Positions 16,294 to 24,942 of a stretch of 64,000 bases of DNA are shown one piece after another (the stretch's first letter is position 1; every line of letters begins with the position of its first letter). Below the pieces are notes generated by a model, which was not told the DNA's origin, did not search any database, and was given only the letters and a program-made list of their open reading frames with translations. A program made the translations under genes and the position numbers. Where the stretch lies: contig NZ_JACHJL010000015.1 of assembly GCF_014203645.1 (NCBI RefSeq), forward strand, positions 124,001 through 188,000, read 5' to 3'. The DNA is from Streptomyces zagrosensis (lineage in GTDB: Bacteria; Actinomycetota; Actinomycetes; Streptomycetales; Streptomycetaceae).

Positions 16294-19191
16294 TCACCCC
16301 GTGTTGCGCAGACCAGCGGCCACGCCGTTGACGGTGAGGAGCAGGGCGCGGGCCAGCAGCGGGTCGGGCTCTTCGCCGCGTGCGGCGGCCTGCCGCTGGC
16401 GGTCAAGGAGTGTGACCTGGAGGTAGGAGATCGGGTCCAGATAGGCGTCCCGAACCCGGAGGGTCCGCTTCAGCGCCGGATTGGTATCCAGGAGTTCCTT
16501 GCCGCCGGTGATGCTGAGCACCTCCCGCACGGTGAGCTCGTGCTCGGCCTCGATGGTCGCGAAGACGTGCTTGAGGTCGTCCGGTACGAGCGTGTCCACG
16601 TAGTGCCGGGCGATGCGCAGGTCAGTCTTGGCGAGCGTCATCTCCACGTTGGACAGGAAGTTCTGGAAGAAGTGCCAGTGCTCGCTCATCTCCTCAAGGA
16701 CCGTGTCGAGGCCGGCCTCGCGAGCGGCCTTGAGGCCGGAGCCGACGCCGAACCAACCGGGCACGATCTGCCGGGACTGGGTCCAGCCGAAGACCCACGG
16801 GATGGCCCGCAGCCCGTCGAGACCGGCGCCGCTGTCGGGACGGCGCGAGGGCCGGGAGCCCAGGTGGAGCTCGGCGAGCTGGTCCACGGGGGTGGAGGCG
16901 AAGAAGTACGCGGGCAGGTCCGGGTCGTCCACCAACGCGCGGTACGCATCGTGCGCGGCGTCGGAGACGGTGTCCATGGTGGCGTCCCAGCGGGCCAGCG
17001 CCTCATCCGACTGGCGCGGCGCGGTGTGCAGCGCGGACGCCTGGAGCGTGGCGGCGACCGTCAGCTCCAAGTTTTCCCGGGCCAGGGACGGCACCAGGTA
17101 CTTGTCGGAGATGACCTCGCCCTGCTCGGTGACCTTGATCTCGCCCTCCAGGGTGCCCCAGGGCTGGGCGAGGATCGCGTCGTGCGTGGGGCCGCCACCC
17201 CGCCCGACCGTGCCGCCGCGGCCGTGGAAGAGCCGCAGCCGCACCCCGTGCCGGTGCGCCACATCACGCAGCCGGCGCTGGGCCCGGTGGATCTCCCATT
17301 GGCTGGTGGTAATGCCACCGAACTTGGAGGAGTCCGAGTAGCCGAGCATGACCTCCTGTACGTCGCCGCGCAGCGCGACCAAACGCCGGTAGGAGGGGTC
17401 GGCGAGCATGTCATCGAGGATGCGGTCGGCCTCGCGGAGTTCGTCCGTGGTCTCCAGGAGCGGCACGATGCCGATCTTGGCCCACCCGGCGTGCAGGTCG
17501 ATCAGCCCGGCCTCACGAGCGAGGACCGCGGCGGCGAACACGTCGTCGGCGCCCTGGCACATCGAGATGATGTACGACTCGATGACCTCGGGCCCGAACC
17601 GCTCGAACGCCTCCCTGACCGTGCCGAAGACACCCAGGGTCTTGGCGCCCGCCGCGTCCAACGGGGCCGGGGACGGGCCGAGCGGACGGCGCGAGCGCAA
17701 CTCCTTGGCGAGCAGCTTGCGCCGGTAGTCGCGCGGCATGTCGGCGTAGCGCCAGGACTCTTCGCCAAGTCGGTCGAAGAGTTGGCCGAGCGCGTGGTGG
17801 TGGGCGTCGGCGTGTTCCCGTACGTCCATGACCGCGAGTTGGAGGCCGAAGGCGGCCAGGGTGCGGATGCTGCGCTCTAGCCGGCCATCGGCGATGAGCT
17901 GGCCGCGGTGCTCGCGCAGTGACCGCTGGATGAGCAGGAGATCGGCGAGGAGTTCCGCGGTGCCGAGGTAGTCGCGGCCTGGCTGGTGCACCGTGCCGGC
18001 GGCCAGCCGGTCCCGGGTGTGGATGAGCTTTTGCCGGATGCAGGTGGCCTTGAGGCGGTACGGCTCTTCGGCGTTCAGGCGCTTGTAGCGGGGGCTGATC
18101 TCCGGCAGCCGATCCAGGTCCTCCTGGAGCGAGGTCAGGAGTTCGTCGGTTGCGCCGCAGTTGCGGATGGAGTTCGACAGCGCGGCCCGCAGGTCGTCAA
18201 TGACCTTGAGGGCGTCGGTGATGCCGTGCTCATGCTGGAGGATCAGCACATCCCAGGTGACCTGGGGGGTGACGTTGGGGTTGCCGTCGCGGTCACCGCC
18301 GATCCAGGTGCCGAAGGTGAGCGGTCGGGTGCCGGCGGGCAGCTCGACGCCGACGCGCTCCAACTCGGCCGCCAGGTCCTCCAGGACGTCGCCCACGGCG
18401 TTGGCGTGCAGCTCATCCAGGTAGTAGATGGCGTTACGGGCCTCGTCGGCGGGCTCGGGCCGGGCCACCCGCAGCTCGTCGGTCTGCCACAGCAGGTCGA
18501 TGTTCTCGGCCAGCCTGAGCTGGGCGCGTCGGCTGTCGCCTTCGGCGGCGAGCGTATCGAGGAGGGATGCGATGCGGCGGAGCTTGTTGAGGACGCTGCG
18601 GCGGGCCGCCTCGGTGGGGTGCGCCGTGAACACTGGGCGCACGTTCAAATGCGCGACGGTTTCCCGCAGGTGGTCAGCGTCGGCGTCCTTGAGCTGGTCG
18701 GCGGTGCGGGAGAGGATGCCGCCCTCGGCGGCGCGGCGGGCGCGCAGTTCCCGTCCGCGGTGCACCTGTTCGGTGACGTTGGCGAGGTGGAAGTAGGTGG
18801 AGAAGGCCCGTACCAGCTTGGCGGCGGTCTCAAGATCGGTGTTAGCCAGCAGCTCCGCGGCCGACTCACCCGGCTCCACGCCGTCCCCTGCGGCGGCATG
18901 CGCCGCCGGGTCGTCGGACCCAAAGGAGGTGGCGCGGGTCAGGGCGCGGACGCGTTCGACCAGGTCAAGGAGGTCGCGACCCTCCTGGCGTACCAGGGTT
19001 TCACCCAGCAGGTCGCCCAGCCGGCGGATGTCGGCGCGCAGGGCCGCACGGCGCCGAGTGGCGCCTGCGGCGTTGTCGGCATCTGCGGCCTTTGGCGCAC
19101 CCCCGGTGCTCTCGGTGTTTTCTGCACGATCGGTGGGGAACACGTCTTCGGTCACCAAGCTGGCATTGCTGGCGGTCTCGGCACTGCTCAC
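16294..19191 (-). CDS. ppc: Phosphoenolpyruvate carboxylase
   Basis: Ppc adds bicarbonate to phosphoenolpyruvate to make oxaloacetate, refilling the TCA cycle. It has the catalytic-His motif VFTAHPTEAARR, the GRGGTVGRGGGP loop (in FHGRGGTVGRGGGPTHDA) and the invariant C-terminal NTG. The protein is 965 aa, near the upper end for actinobacteria; the extra length is an Ala/Asp-rich N-terminus and a short insertion (SDDPAAHAAAGDGVEPG). The GTG at 19191 is preferred over upstream in-frame starts because GAGGAG lies 8 nt before it. It is divergent from the desaturase gene across a 200-bp promoter region. Confidence 0.97.
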   Translation of the reverse strand: MSSAETASNASLVTEDVFPTDRAENTESTGGAPKAADADNAAGATRRRAALRADIRRLGDLLGETLVRQEGRDLLDLVERVRALTRATSFGSDDPAAHAAAGDGVEPGESAAELLANTDLETAAKLVRAFSTYFHLANVTEQVHRGRELRARRAAEGGILSRTADQLKDADADHLRETVAHLNVRPVFTAHPTEAARRSVLNKLRRIASLLDTLAAEGDSRRAQLRLAENIDLLWQTDELRVARPEPADEARNAIYYLDELHANAVGDVLEDLAAELERVGVELPAGTRPLTFGTWIGGDRDGNPNVTPQVTWDVLILQHEHGITDALKVIDDLRAALSNSIRNCGATDELLTSLQEDLDRLPEISPRYKRLNAEEPYRLKATCIRQKLIHTRDRLAAGTVHQPGRDYLGTAELLADLLLIQRSLREHRGQLIADGRLERSIRTLAAFGLQLAVMDVREHADAHHHALGQLFDRLGEESWRYADMPRDYRRKLLAKELRSRRPLGPSPAPLDAAGAKTLGVFGTVREAFERFGPEVIESYIISMCQGADDVFAAAVLAREAGLIDLHAGWAKIGIVPLLETTDELREADRILDDMLADPSYRRLVALRGDVQEVMLGYSDSSKFGGITTSQWEIHRAQRRLRDVAHRHGVRLRLFHGRGGTVGRGGGPTHDAILAQPWGTLEGEIKVTEQGEVISDKYLVPSLARENLELTVAATLQASALHTAPRQSDEALARWDATMDTVSDAAHDAYRALVDDPDLPAYFFASTPVDQLAELHLGSRPSRRPDSGAGLDGLRAIPWVFGWTQSRQIVPGWFGVGSGLKAAREAGLDTVLEEMSEHWHFFQNFLSNVEMTLAKTDLRIARHYVDTLVPDDLKHVFATIEAEHELTVREVLSITGGKELLDTNPALKRTLRVRDAYLDPISYLQVTLLDRQRQAAARGEEPDPLLARALLLTVNGVAAGLRNTG

Positions 19192-19309
19192 AGGTGCGGC
19201 TCCTCGCGAGTACGAGCACTTTGGGCGGGTTTGCGGACCGCGCTGTCCGACGGCACCAGGATAGGACCCCACGCGAAAGACACCGTCTCCCCGGTTATCC
19301 ACAGCCCCC

Positions 19310-19337
19310 TTGCCCTGAGTCACGGCCCTGCCATACT
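19310..19337 (+). promoter_or_regulatory. Candidate promoter of the desaturase-TetR operon
   Basis: TTGCCC (19310-19315) and CATACT (19332-19337) are 16 bp apart, and the region just downstream carries two palindromes. This layout is typical of a promoter repressed by a TetR-type protein. Confidence 0.45.
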
Positions 19338-19367
19338 TACGGAGCCGTAGGTTACGCATGCGTAGCC
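19338..19367. promoter_or_regulatory. Candidate TetR operator before the desaturase gene
   Basis: The near-perfect dyad GGTTACGCATGCGTAGCC (19350-19367, core TACGCATGCGTA) abuts a second dyad, TACGGAGCCGTA, at 19338-19349. It sits 27 bp upstream of the desaturase ATG. The TetR gene is the second gene of the same operon, so autoregulation is the simple reading. Confidence 0.55.
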
Positions 19368-19393
19368 GTGTCCCGACCCCCCTGAGGGAATCC

Positions 19394-20404
19394 ATGACTG
19401 CAAGCCCCGGCGTAATCGACGACGTGCCAAAAGCCTCAGAATCTCCGCTTCCGCCAGCGACGCTGGGCGGCGACAGCAAGGGGTCGGTCGAACAGATCGC
19501 CCTGCTGCTCTTCATCACCGTTCCCTTCGTCGCCTTGTTGGCGGCCATCCCGCTGGTGTGGGGCTGGGGAGTGAGCTGGCTGGATCTTGGACTGTTGGTC
19601 GCGATGTATTACATCGGCTGCCACGGCATCACCATCGGCTTCCACCGCTATTTCACGCACGGTTCATTCAAAGCGAAACGACCACTGCGCATCGCGTTGG
19701 CGATCGCCGGTTCGCTGGCCGTAGAGGGCCCCTTGGTCCGCTGGGTCGCCGACCACCGCAAGCACCACAAGTTCTCCGACGCCGAGGGCGACCCCCACTC
19801 GCCATGGCGGTACGGGGAAAGCCTCTCAGCGCTGATGAAGGGCCTGTGGTGGGCGCACATCGGCTGGATGTTCAACGAGGAGCAGACCTCCCAGCAGAAG
19901 TACGCGCCGGACCTCATCAAGGACCCCGCACTGCGCCGCATCTCCCGCCAGTTCGTGCTGTGGACGGTCATCTCGCTGGGCCTGCCGCCGCTGATCGGCG
20001 GCCTGGTGACCTGGTCGTGGCAGGGCGCGCTGACCGCGTTCTTCTGGGGCTCGCTGGTGCGCGTGGCGCTGCTGCACCACGTGACGTGGTCGATCAACTC
20101 GATCTGCCACGCGGTGGGCAAGCGCCCGTTCAAGTCGCGCGACCGCTCGGGCAATGTGTGGTGGCTGGCGATCTTGTCCTGCGGCGAGTCCTGGCACAAC
20201 CTGCACCACGCGGACCCGACCTCCGCGCGGCACGGCGTGATGAAGGGCCAGCTGGACTCCAGCGCCCGCATCATCCGCTGGTTCGAGAAGGCGGGCTGGG
20301 CCTACGACGTGCGCTGGCCCAGCACGAACCGGATCGACGCACGACGCCAAGACACCACCACAGCCTCCGCCGATCGGGTGAAGGACGCCGCCGGCGCGGC
20401 ATGA
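19394..20404 (+). CDS. Membrane acyl-CoA/acyl-lipid delta-9 desaturase
   Basis: This is a di-iron integral-membrane fatty-acid desaturase that introduces a double bond into acyl chains. All three His boxes are present: HRYFTH, HRKHHK and HNLHH. About four hydrophobic helices surround them. The 336-aa length is typical of the stearoyl-CoA desaturase family. The ATG at 19394 has GAGGGA upstream and is preferred over 19358. Its stop overlaps the ATG of the TetR gene (ATGATG at 20401), so the two are translationally coupled. Its role is likely membrane fluidity control. Confidence 0.94.
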   Translation: MTASPGVIDDVPKASESPLPPATLGGDSKGSVEQIALLLFITVPFVALLAAIPLVWGWGVSWLDLGLLVAMYYIGCHGITIGFHRYFTHGSFKAKRPLRIALAIAGSLAVEGPLVRWVADHRKHHKFSDAEGDPHSPWRYGESLSALMKGLWWAHIGWMFNEEQTSQQKYAPDLIKDPALRRISRQFVLWTVISLGLPPLIGGLVTWSWQGALTAFFWGSLVRVALLHHVTWSINSICHAVGKRPFKSRDRSGNVWWLAILSCGESWHNLHHADPTSARHGVMKGQLDSSARIIRWFEKAGWAYDVRWPSTNRIDARRQDTTTASADRVKDAAGAA

Positions 20405-21093
20405 TGGGTGACGTGGCGATCGACAGCAACACCAGCAGCAGCAAAAGCCGGTCCGGGGGCGCGGGGGGTCGGCGTGCCCGCCGTATCCGGATGACCGGCA
20501 AGGAGCGCCGCGAGCAACTGCTGGACATCGGTCGCATGCTCTTCGCCGAGCGCGGCTTCGAGGGAACATCGGTGGAGGAGATCGCGGCCAAGGCCGGGGT
20601 CTCCAAACCGGTGGTCTACGAGCACTTCGGCGGCAAGGAGGGCCTGTACGCCGTCGTGGTGGACCGCGAGATGCGGCAGCTTCTCGACATGGTGACGAGC
20701 GCCCTGACGGCGGGGCACCCACGCGAGCTGCTCGAACAGGCGGCGTTCGCACTCCTGGACTACATCGACCAGTACACGGACGGTTTCCGCATTTTGGTGC
20801 GGGACTCCCCCGTAGCGCAGTCCACGGGCACCTTCGCGTCCCTGATCAGCGACATTGCCACCCAGGTGGAAGACATCCTGGGCCTGGAGTTCAAGGCCCG
20901 CGGCTTCGACGCCAAACTGGCCCCGCTCTACGCACAGGCCCTGGTGGGCATGGTGGCTCTCACCGGCCAGTGGTGGCTGGATGTCCGCAAGCCGAAGAAG
21001 GCCGAGGTCGCGGCCCACCTGGTGAACCTCGCCTGGCACGGCCTAGACGGTCTGGAGCCCAAGCCCCGCCTCATCGGCCACCGCAAGAACTGA
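20401..21093 (+). CDS. TetR-family regulator coupled to the desaturase
   Basis: The N-terminal TetR HTH is clear: REQLLDIGRMLFAERGFEGTSVEEIAAKAGVSKPVVYEHFGGKEGLY. A ligand-binding domain follows (230 aa in all). The N-terminus before the HTH is a Ser/Arg/Gly-rich ~30-residue arm. The start codon at 20401 overlaps the desaturase stop; ATG 20404 or GTG 20413 are alternatives. Its position suggests it senses acyl-CoA or lipid state and represses the operon through the dyads at 19338-19367; the ligand is inferred. Confidence 0.93.
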   Translation: MMGDVAIDSNTSSSKSRSGGAGGRRARRIRMTGKERREQLLDIGRMLFAERGFEGTSVEEIAAKAGVSKPVVYEHFGGKEGLYAVVVDREMRQLLDMVTSALTAGHPRELLEQAAFALLDYIDQYTDGFRILVRDSPVAQSTGTFASLISDIATQVEDILGLEFKARGFDAKLAPLYAQALVGMVALTGQWWLDVRKPKKAEVAAHLVNLAWHGLDGLEPKPRLIGHRKN

Positions 21094-21235
21094 GCCCTGC
21101 GGCGCGGGCGGGGGTAGGCGGGGTGGGTGCCGCTCGTCGAACGGGCTGAGCGGGTGGGCCAAGGGCGTCGCCGGAACGAATCTTCCGGTGAAGGCGGTCG
21201 CTAGGCTGGGCCAAAGCGCCGTGAAGGGGATGGCC

Positions 21236-21820
21236 GTGACCGCCGAGCCGATCGACTGGAAACGTCCGCCGGCCCAGGGCTGGACCTACGAACAGGTCAA
21301 GGACCTGGATCTGCCCTTCGAGTGGGAACTGGTGGATGGAGCGATCGCGGTCCGAGGCAGGACCTGCCAGTGGCATGACACGGTGCGGGACGAGCTGTAC
21401 TTCGCTTTACGCGGCTCCCGGCGTGCCCCGTACGCCGTCAACGCCGAGCGCTGCGTCCTGGTTGATGCGTACAACCCTCCGAAGCCGGATGTGGTGGTCT
21501 TCGACCGGACCGGTCTTGACTTCTTCTCGCTGGAGTGTGTCCCCAGCTCCGCCGTGGCGCTCGTCGTGGAGGTCGTCTCGCGGGGCTCGCGCCGCGAGGA
21601 CCGGTTCCGTAAGCCCGCGATGTACGCGGAAGCAGGCGTGCCCCACTTCTGGCGGGTGGAGCGGGGCGAGGACAACGCGCCGGTGGTGCACGAGTTCCAC
21701 CTGGACGCGGAGACCGGCGTGTACGCCCCTGCCCTTGCGGGTGCCGTGCACACCGACGTGCTCCGTACGGACGTTCCGTTTCCCGTGGAGATCGAGCTGC
21801 GTCGGATCTTCGACGCGTAG
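21236..21820 (+). CDS. Uma2-family (DUF820) putative nuclease-fold protein
   Basis: Uma2/DUF820 proteins have a PD-(D/E)xK restriction-like fold, are very common in Streptomyces and have no settled function. The core acidic residues are visible in PKPDVVVFD and LVVEVVS. The GTG at 21236 is favoured because GAAGGGG ends 6 nt before it; ATG 21230 would leave no spacing. The protein is 194 aa. Codon 58 is TTA (21407-21409), so bldA dependence is possible. It is a stand-alone gene facing the convergent VOC/tam pair. Confidence 0.85.
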   Translation: MTAEPIDWKRPPAQGWTYEQVKDLDLPFEWELVDGAIAVRGRTCQWHDTVRDELYFALRGSRRAPYAVNAERCVLVDAYNPPKPDVVVFDRTGLDFFSLECVPSSAVALVVEVVSRGSRREDRFRKPAMYAEAGVPHFWRVERGEDNAPVVHEFHLDAETGVYAPALAGAVHTDVLRTDVPFPVEIELRRIFDA

Positions 21821-22034
21821 CGAGCCGTTCGGCGCCTCGCGGCCCGCGACCGGCCCATCGCAGGCCCCGCCGTAGGGCGGCCCCCGGCGCTCGGTGATCG
21901 GGCCACACCCATGGCCGCCCCCAAGGCGCAGCCCCGCCACCAGGCACGCGCGGGCGCCGGCGCCGCACACGGCGTGGGGAGCCATGCGGGCGCTGGACAC
22001 CCGCGCGTAGTGGAGGCGGGGTCGCACGGGGAGC

Positions 22035-22640
22035 TCAGTTACGCGGCTCCCGTACGGCGCCCGGCTCGCCCACGACGCCCGGCTCCCCCGCGGCGTCCAG
22101 CCCGCTCGCGGCGTCCAGTTCGCTCACAGCGCCCGGCTCGCTCGCCGGTCTCGCTCGGGACTCCCCGTAGGTGGGCGCCGCCAAGGTGCCGGAGGCTGTG
22201 GCATCGCGGGCTGTGGCATCGGGGGCTGTGGCATCGGAGGCTGTGAACGTCGTCCGTGCGGGTTCCGGCTGGGTGGCTGCGGCCTCGGGTTCCAAGAACT
22301 CCAGCCGATTGCCCACCGGGTCCTCGCCATAGAAGCGGCGGTGGCCTGGAAGGTTGTCGTCCCAGACCACCTTCGCCCCGCGTTCTTCGAGGTGCCGCGC
22401 GTACGTGTCGATGCCCTGGACCCGCAGCCCGGGGTGCGCCTTGGCTGCGGGGCGGAAGTGCGGGTCGATGCCCAGGTGCAGGCAGACCGCACCAGCCGCG
22501 AACCAGCAACCGCCCCGGGCCGCGAGCGATGGGGGCTTGGGCACCTCGGTCAGGCCGAGTATCCCCACGTAGTAGGCGCGCAGCGCCGCCTCGCTGCCGG
22601 GCGGGGCAGCGAGCTGCACATGGTCGAACGCGGTGATCAT
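22035..22640 (-). CDS. VOC/glyoxalase-family protein coupled to tam
   Basis: This small metalloenzyme-fold protein begins MITAFDHVQLAAPPGSE and contains YVGILGLTEVPKP and DNLPGHRRFYGEDPVGNRLEFLEP, the usual VOC motifs. The VOC domain fills the first ~130 residues. The last ~70 are an Ala/Asp/Glu/Pro-rich repetitive tail (ATAPDATARDATASG, then EPGV/EPGA units) not normal for the family. Its ATG overlaps the tam stop by 4 bp (ATGA), so it is co-translated with tam. The reaction is unknown; a role on aconitate-related compounds is only inference from linkage. Confidence 0.88.
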   Translation of the reverse strand: MITAFDHVQLAAPPGSEAALRAYYVGILGLTEVPKPPSLAARGGCWFAAGAVCLHLGIDPHFRPAAKAHPGLRVQGIDTYARHLEERGAKVVWDDNLPGHRRFYGEDPVGNRLEFLEPEAAATQPEPARTTFTASDATAPDATARDATASGTLAAPTYGESRARPASEPGAVSELDAASGLDAAGEPGVVGEPGAVREPRN

Positions 22641-23554
22641 CCGCCCACCCGATGTGCCACGACGAAGATGCGGCGGAAGGGGAAGACCGTGCCGTATGGC
22701 CCCTGGGGATACGCCTTGCGCAGCAGGTCCCGGTACTCGGCGAGGAATTCCTCGGCCGCTGCCGGGTCGTCTGCCAGGGCGGTCAGGACGGGGCGCAGTG
22801 CGGTGCCCTTGACCCATTCGAGTACCGGGTCGGCGCCGGTGAGCACCTGTACGTAGGTGGTCTCCCACGCGTCCACCGCGCAGCCGAGGCCGATGAGACG
22901 CTCCAGGTAGGCGGCGGGTGTGAGGATGTGCACGAAGCGGCGGCCGAGTCCGTCCAGGCGTCCGCGCCAGCGCGGGGTGTCGCACAGGTCGCCCAGGAGC
23001 GCATGGCTGGGCGAGGTGAAGTTGCCGGGCACCTGAAAGGCGAAGGTGCCGTTGGGGGTCAGCGCGTTGACCCACGACTCGAAGGAGTCGGCGTGGTCGG
23101 GCACCCACTGTAGGGCCGCGTTGGACACGATCAGGTCGAAGGTCTCCTCGGGCACCCAGGTGCCGGCGTCGGCGGGCTTGAAGTCGAGGTTGCCGCCGCC
23201 CTCGGTGGGCCCGGCGTACACCTGGGCCTCGCGGAGCATGTCGGTGGAGTTGTCGTATCCGGTGACGTGTGCGTTGGGCCAGCGGGTGGCGAGGAGGGCA
23301 GTGACATTGCCGGGGCCGCAGCCCAGATCGGCTATCCGGGGGGCGGTCGTGCCGGTCCGGGTCGGTGCGCTGGCGCCTGTTCTAGCGCTGGTGGCGGGCG
23401 TTGCGGCGGTCTCGGGCGTGGCGCTGATGGCGGGCGCTGCGGCGGTGGTCCCCGGTAAGTCGGGGATGCGGGCGAGGAGATCGAGGAATGGGCGGGTGCG
23501 GTGGACGGAGTGGCGGAGATATTGCTGCGGGTCCCATTGTGGTGCGGCGTGCAT
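22637..23554 (-). CDS. tam: Trans-aconitate 2-methyltransferase
   Basis: Tam uses S-adenosylmethionine to methylate trans-aconitate, a toxic by-product that inhibits aconitase. The protein starts HAAPQWDPQQYLRH, typical of Tam (W-x-P-x-x-Y), and has the SAM motif IADLGCGPGNVTALL and later SNAALQWVPDH. An Ala/Thr-rich insertion (~35 residues, about residues 35-70) precedes motif I. The ATG at 23554 follows AAGGGGG; 23626 is less likely. The gene is divergent from a MarR gene with a perfect 18-bp palindrome between. In S. coelicolor the homologous regulator is TamR. Confidence 0.93.
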   Translation of the reverse strand: MHAAPQWDPQQYLRHSVHRTRPFLDLLARIPDLPGTTAAAPAISATPETAATPATSARTGASAPTRTGTTAPRIADLGCGPGNVTALLATRWPNAHVTGYDNSTDMLREAQVYAGPTEGGGNLDFKPADAGTWVPEETFDLIVSNAALQWVPDHADSFESWVNALTPNGTFAFQVPGNFTSPSHALLGDLCDTPRWRGRLDGLGRRFVHILTPAAYLERLIGLGCAVDAWETTYVQVLTGADPVLEWVKGTALRPVLTALADDPAAAEEFLAEYRDLLRKAYPQGPYGTVFPFRRIFVVAHRVGG

Positions 23555-23637
23555 GTTCGAGCCCCCTTGCAGGTTCAGGACGATCCGAAGCGCCGGGACG
23601 CTTCCCGCCCTTCGATGCCCAAGCATCGACGCAAATA

Positions 23638-23655
23638 TCTCTTGACGTCAAGAGA
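23638..23655. promoter_or_regulatory. TamR-type operator palindrome
   Basis: The perfect palindrome TCTCTTGACGTCAAGAGA lies between the divergent tam and marR starts. It contains TTGACG on both strands, so it may overlap -35 elements. MarR proteins bind such dyads, and the tam/tamR gap is the known target of TamR in S. coelicolor. Confidence 0.85.
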
Positions 23656-23688
23656 CTTCATATCGACAGACCCATTACACTGATCGTC

Positions 23689-24186
23689 ATGGAGGACGAG
23701 GTCGATCGGCTGGTCGCGGCGTGGCGGCGGGAACGCCCGGACCTCGACGTGGAACCGCTGGAGGTGCTGAGCCGCGTCAGCAGGCTCGCCAGGCACCTGG
23801 ACAGGGCGCGGCGGCTCGCCTTCGCCGAGCATCAGTTGGAGCCGTGGGAGTTCGACGTACTGACCTCGCTGCGGCGCGCAGGAGCCCCGTACCAGCTCTC
23901 GCCCGGGCAACTACTCACTCAGACGCTGGTCACCTCGGGCACCATGACCAACCGCATCGACAGGCTCGCCAAGAAGGGGCTCGTTGAGCGGCTGCCCGAT
24001 CCCAGCGATCGGCGTGGTGTGCTGGTCCGGCTGACCCCGGAAGGCCGCGACCGCGCCGATCAGGCGCTGGCCGGGCTGCTCGCCCAGGAGCGGGCCATTT
24101 TGGCCGAGCTGTCCTCCGAGCAGCGTCGCGAACTGGCAAGTCTGCTACGCGAGCTGACCGCCCCGTTCGACAACCTCCCCGGCTAG
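23689..24186 (+). CDS. tamR: MarR-family regulator, TamR ortholog
   Basis: This is a winged-helix MarR protein of 165 aa with the wing motif DPSDRRGVLVRLTPEGRD. It is divergent from tam with a palindromic operator between. In S. coelicolor TamR represses tam and responds to trans-aconitate, cis-aconitate, citrate and isocitrate (established); the same is inferred here from gene order and operator. The ATG at 23689 is the only start that fits the domain. The 3' end overlaps the convergent LuxR gene by 42 bp. Confidence 0.92.
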   Translation: MEDEVDRLVAAWRRERPDLDVEPLEVLSRVSRLARHLDRARRLAFAEHQLEPWEFDVLTSLRRAGAPYQLSPGQLLTQTLVTSGTMTNRIDRLAKKGLVERLPDPSDRRGVLVRLTPEGRDRADQALAGLLAQERAILAELSSEQRRELASLLRELTAPFDNLPG

Positions 24187-24942
24187 ATCCACCGGGCCGA
24201 CCCCCGCCCGGCGAGCCAGCGCGACCGCCGCCAAGGTGGAGTGCACGCCCAGTTTGCCAAGCACGTTTTGCATGTGCGTACGCACCGTGTGCGGCGACAG
24301 ATACAGCCGCTCCGCGACCGCCTTACGGCCGAGCCCGGCCACCATGCAGCGCAGCACCTCGCGCTCACGCGGCGTCAGCGACTCCACGAGGCGCTCGCTT
24401 TCGGTGCGGTGCTTACGTGCCGCGGTCAATTCCCGTAGGACGCCCGTCAGTAGTGCGGGCGGCAGGTGCGTCTCATCGCGGAGCACGCCCCGGATCACCG
24501 CGAGGAGCCGCGAGAGCGAGCAGTCCTTGGCCACCCAGCCGCTGGCCCCCGCCTGGAGGGCGAGCGCCGCTCGGCGCGGGTCATCGCGCTCGGCGAGCAC
24601 CACGGTGCGCACTCCGGGCTGGCTCGTACGCACCCCGCTGACCAGCGTGATCCCATCGACCACCCGGCGCTCGGCACGCTCCTGTGCGCCGTCGGGGAGT
24701 CGCTCGGGCCTGGGTGGCGCGATATCGGTGATGGCGGCGCCTAAGTCCGCGTCCACTAAAAGGACGTCGAAGCGGCGCCCTTCGGCAGACGCCCGCTCCA
24801 GACAACGTATGGCGGCCGGGCCGCTCCCGGCTGCCGCGACGTCCACGTCCGGTTCCGCAGCGAGGGCGGCGGCGAGCGACTCGGCGAAGATGCGATGGTC
24901 GTCGGCCACCAGAACTCGGATACGTGCCATAGCCACCCCCAT
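24145..24942 (-). CDS. Orphan LuxR-type response regulator with two TTA codons
   Basis: The N-terminal receiver has VADDHRIF (acidic pair), LLVDADLG (phospho-acceptor Asp, residue ~64) and the VAKD lysine. The C-terminal LuxR HTH is LTPREREVLRCMVAGLGRKAVAERLYLSPHTVRTH. The receiver carries an insertion rich in Arg/Pro/Glu after the Asp. The ATG at 24942 is used; 24930 is also possible. Two TTA codons (24757-24759 and 24742-24744) flank the phospho-acceptor, a strong hint of bldA-controlled translation. No histidine kinase is adjacent. It overlaps tamR at the 3' end (convergent). Confidence 0.9.
   Translation of the reverse strand: MGVAMARIRVLVADDHRIFAESLAAALAAEPDVDVAAAGSGPAAIRCLERASAEGRRFDVLLVDADLGAAITDIAPPRPERLPDGAQERAERRVVDGITLVSGVRTSQPGVRTVVLAERDDPRRAALALQAGASGWVAKDCSLSRLLAVIRGVLRDETHLPPALLTGVLRELTAARKHRTESERLVESLTPREREVLRCMVAGLGRKAVAERLYLSPHTVRTHMQNVLGKLGVHSTLAAVALARRAGVGPVDLAGEVVERGGQLA

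Noticed and set aside
19558..21093. 511-aa ORF spanning desaturase and TetR
   Set aside because: The first part is an out-of-frame shadow of the desaturase; only the TetR portion from 20401 is real.
22035..23108. 357-aa ORF reading through into the methyltransferase region
   Set aside because: Its first 156 residues are antisense-frame shadow of tam; the VOC protein starts at 22640 with ATGA overlap.
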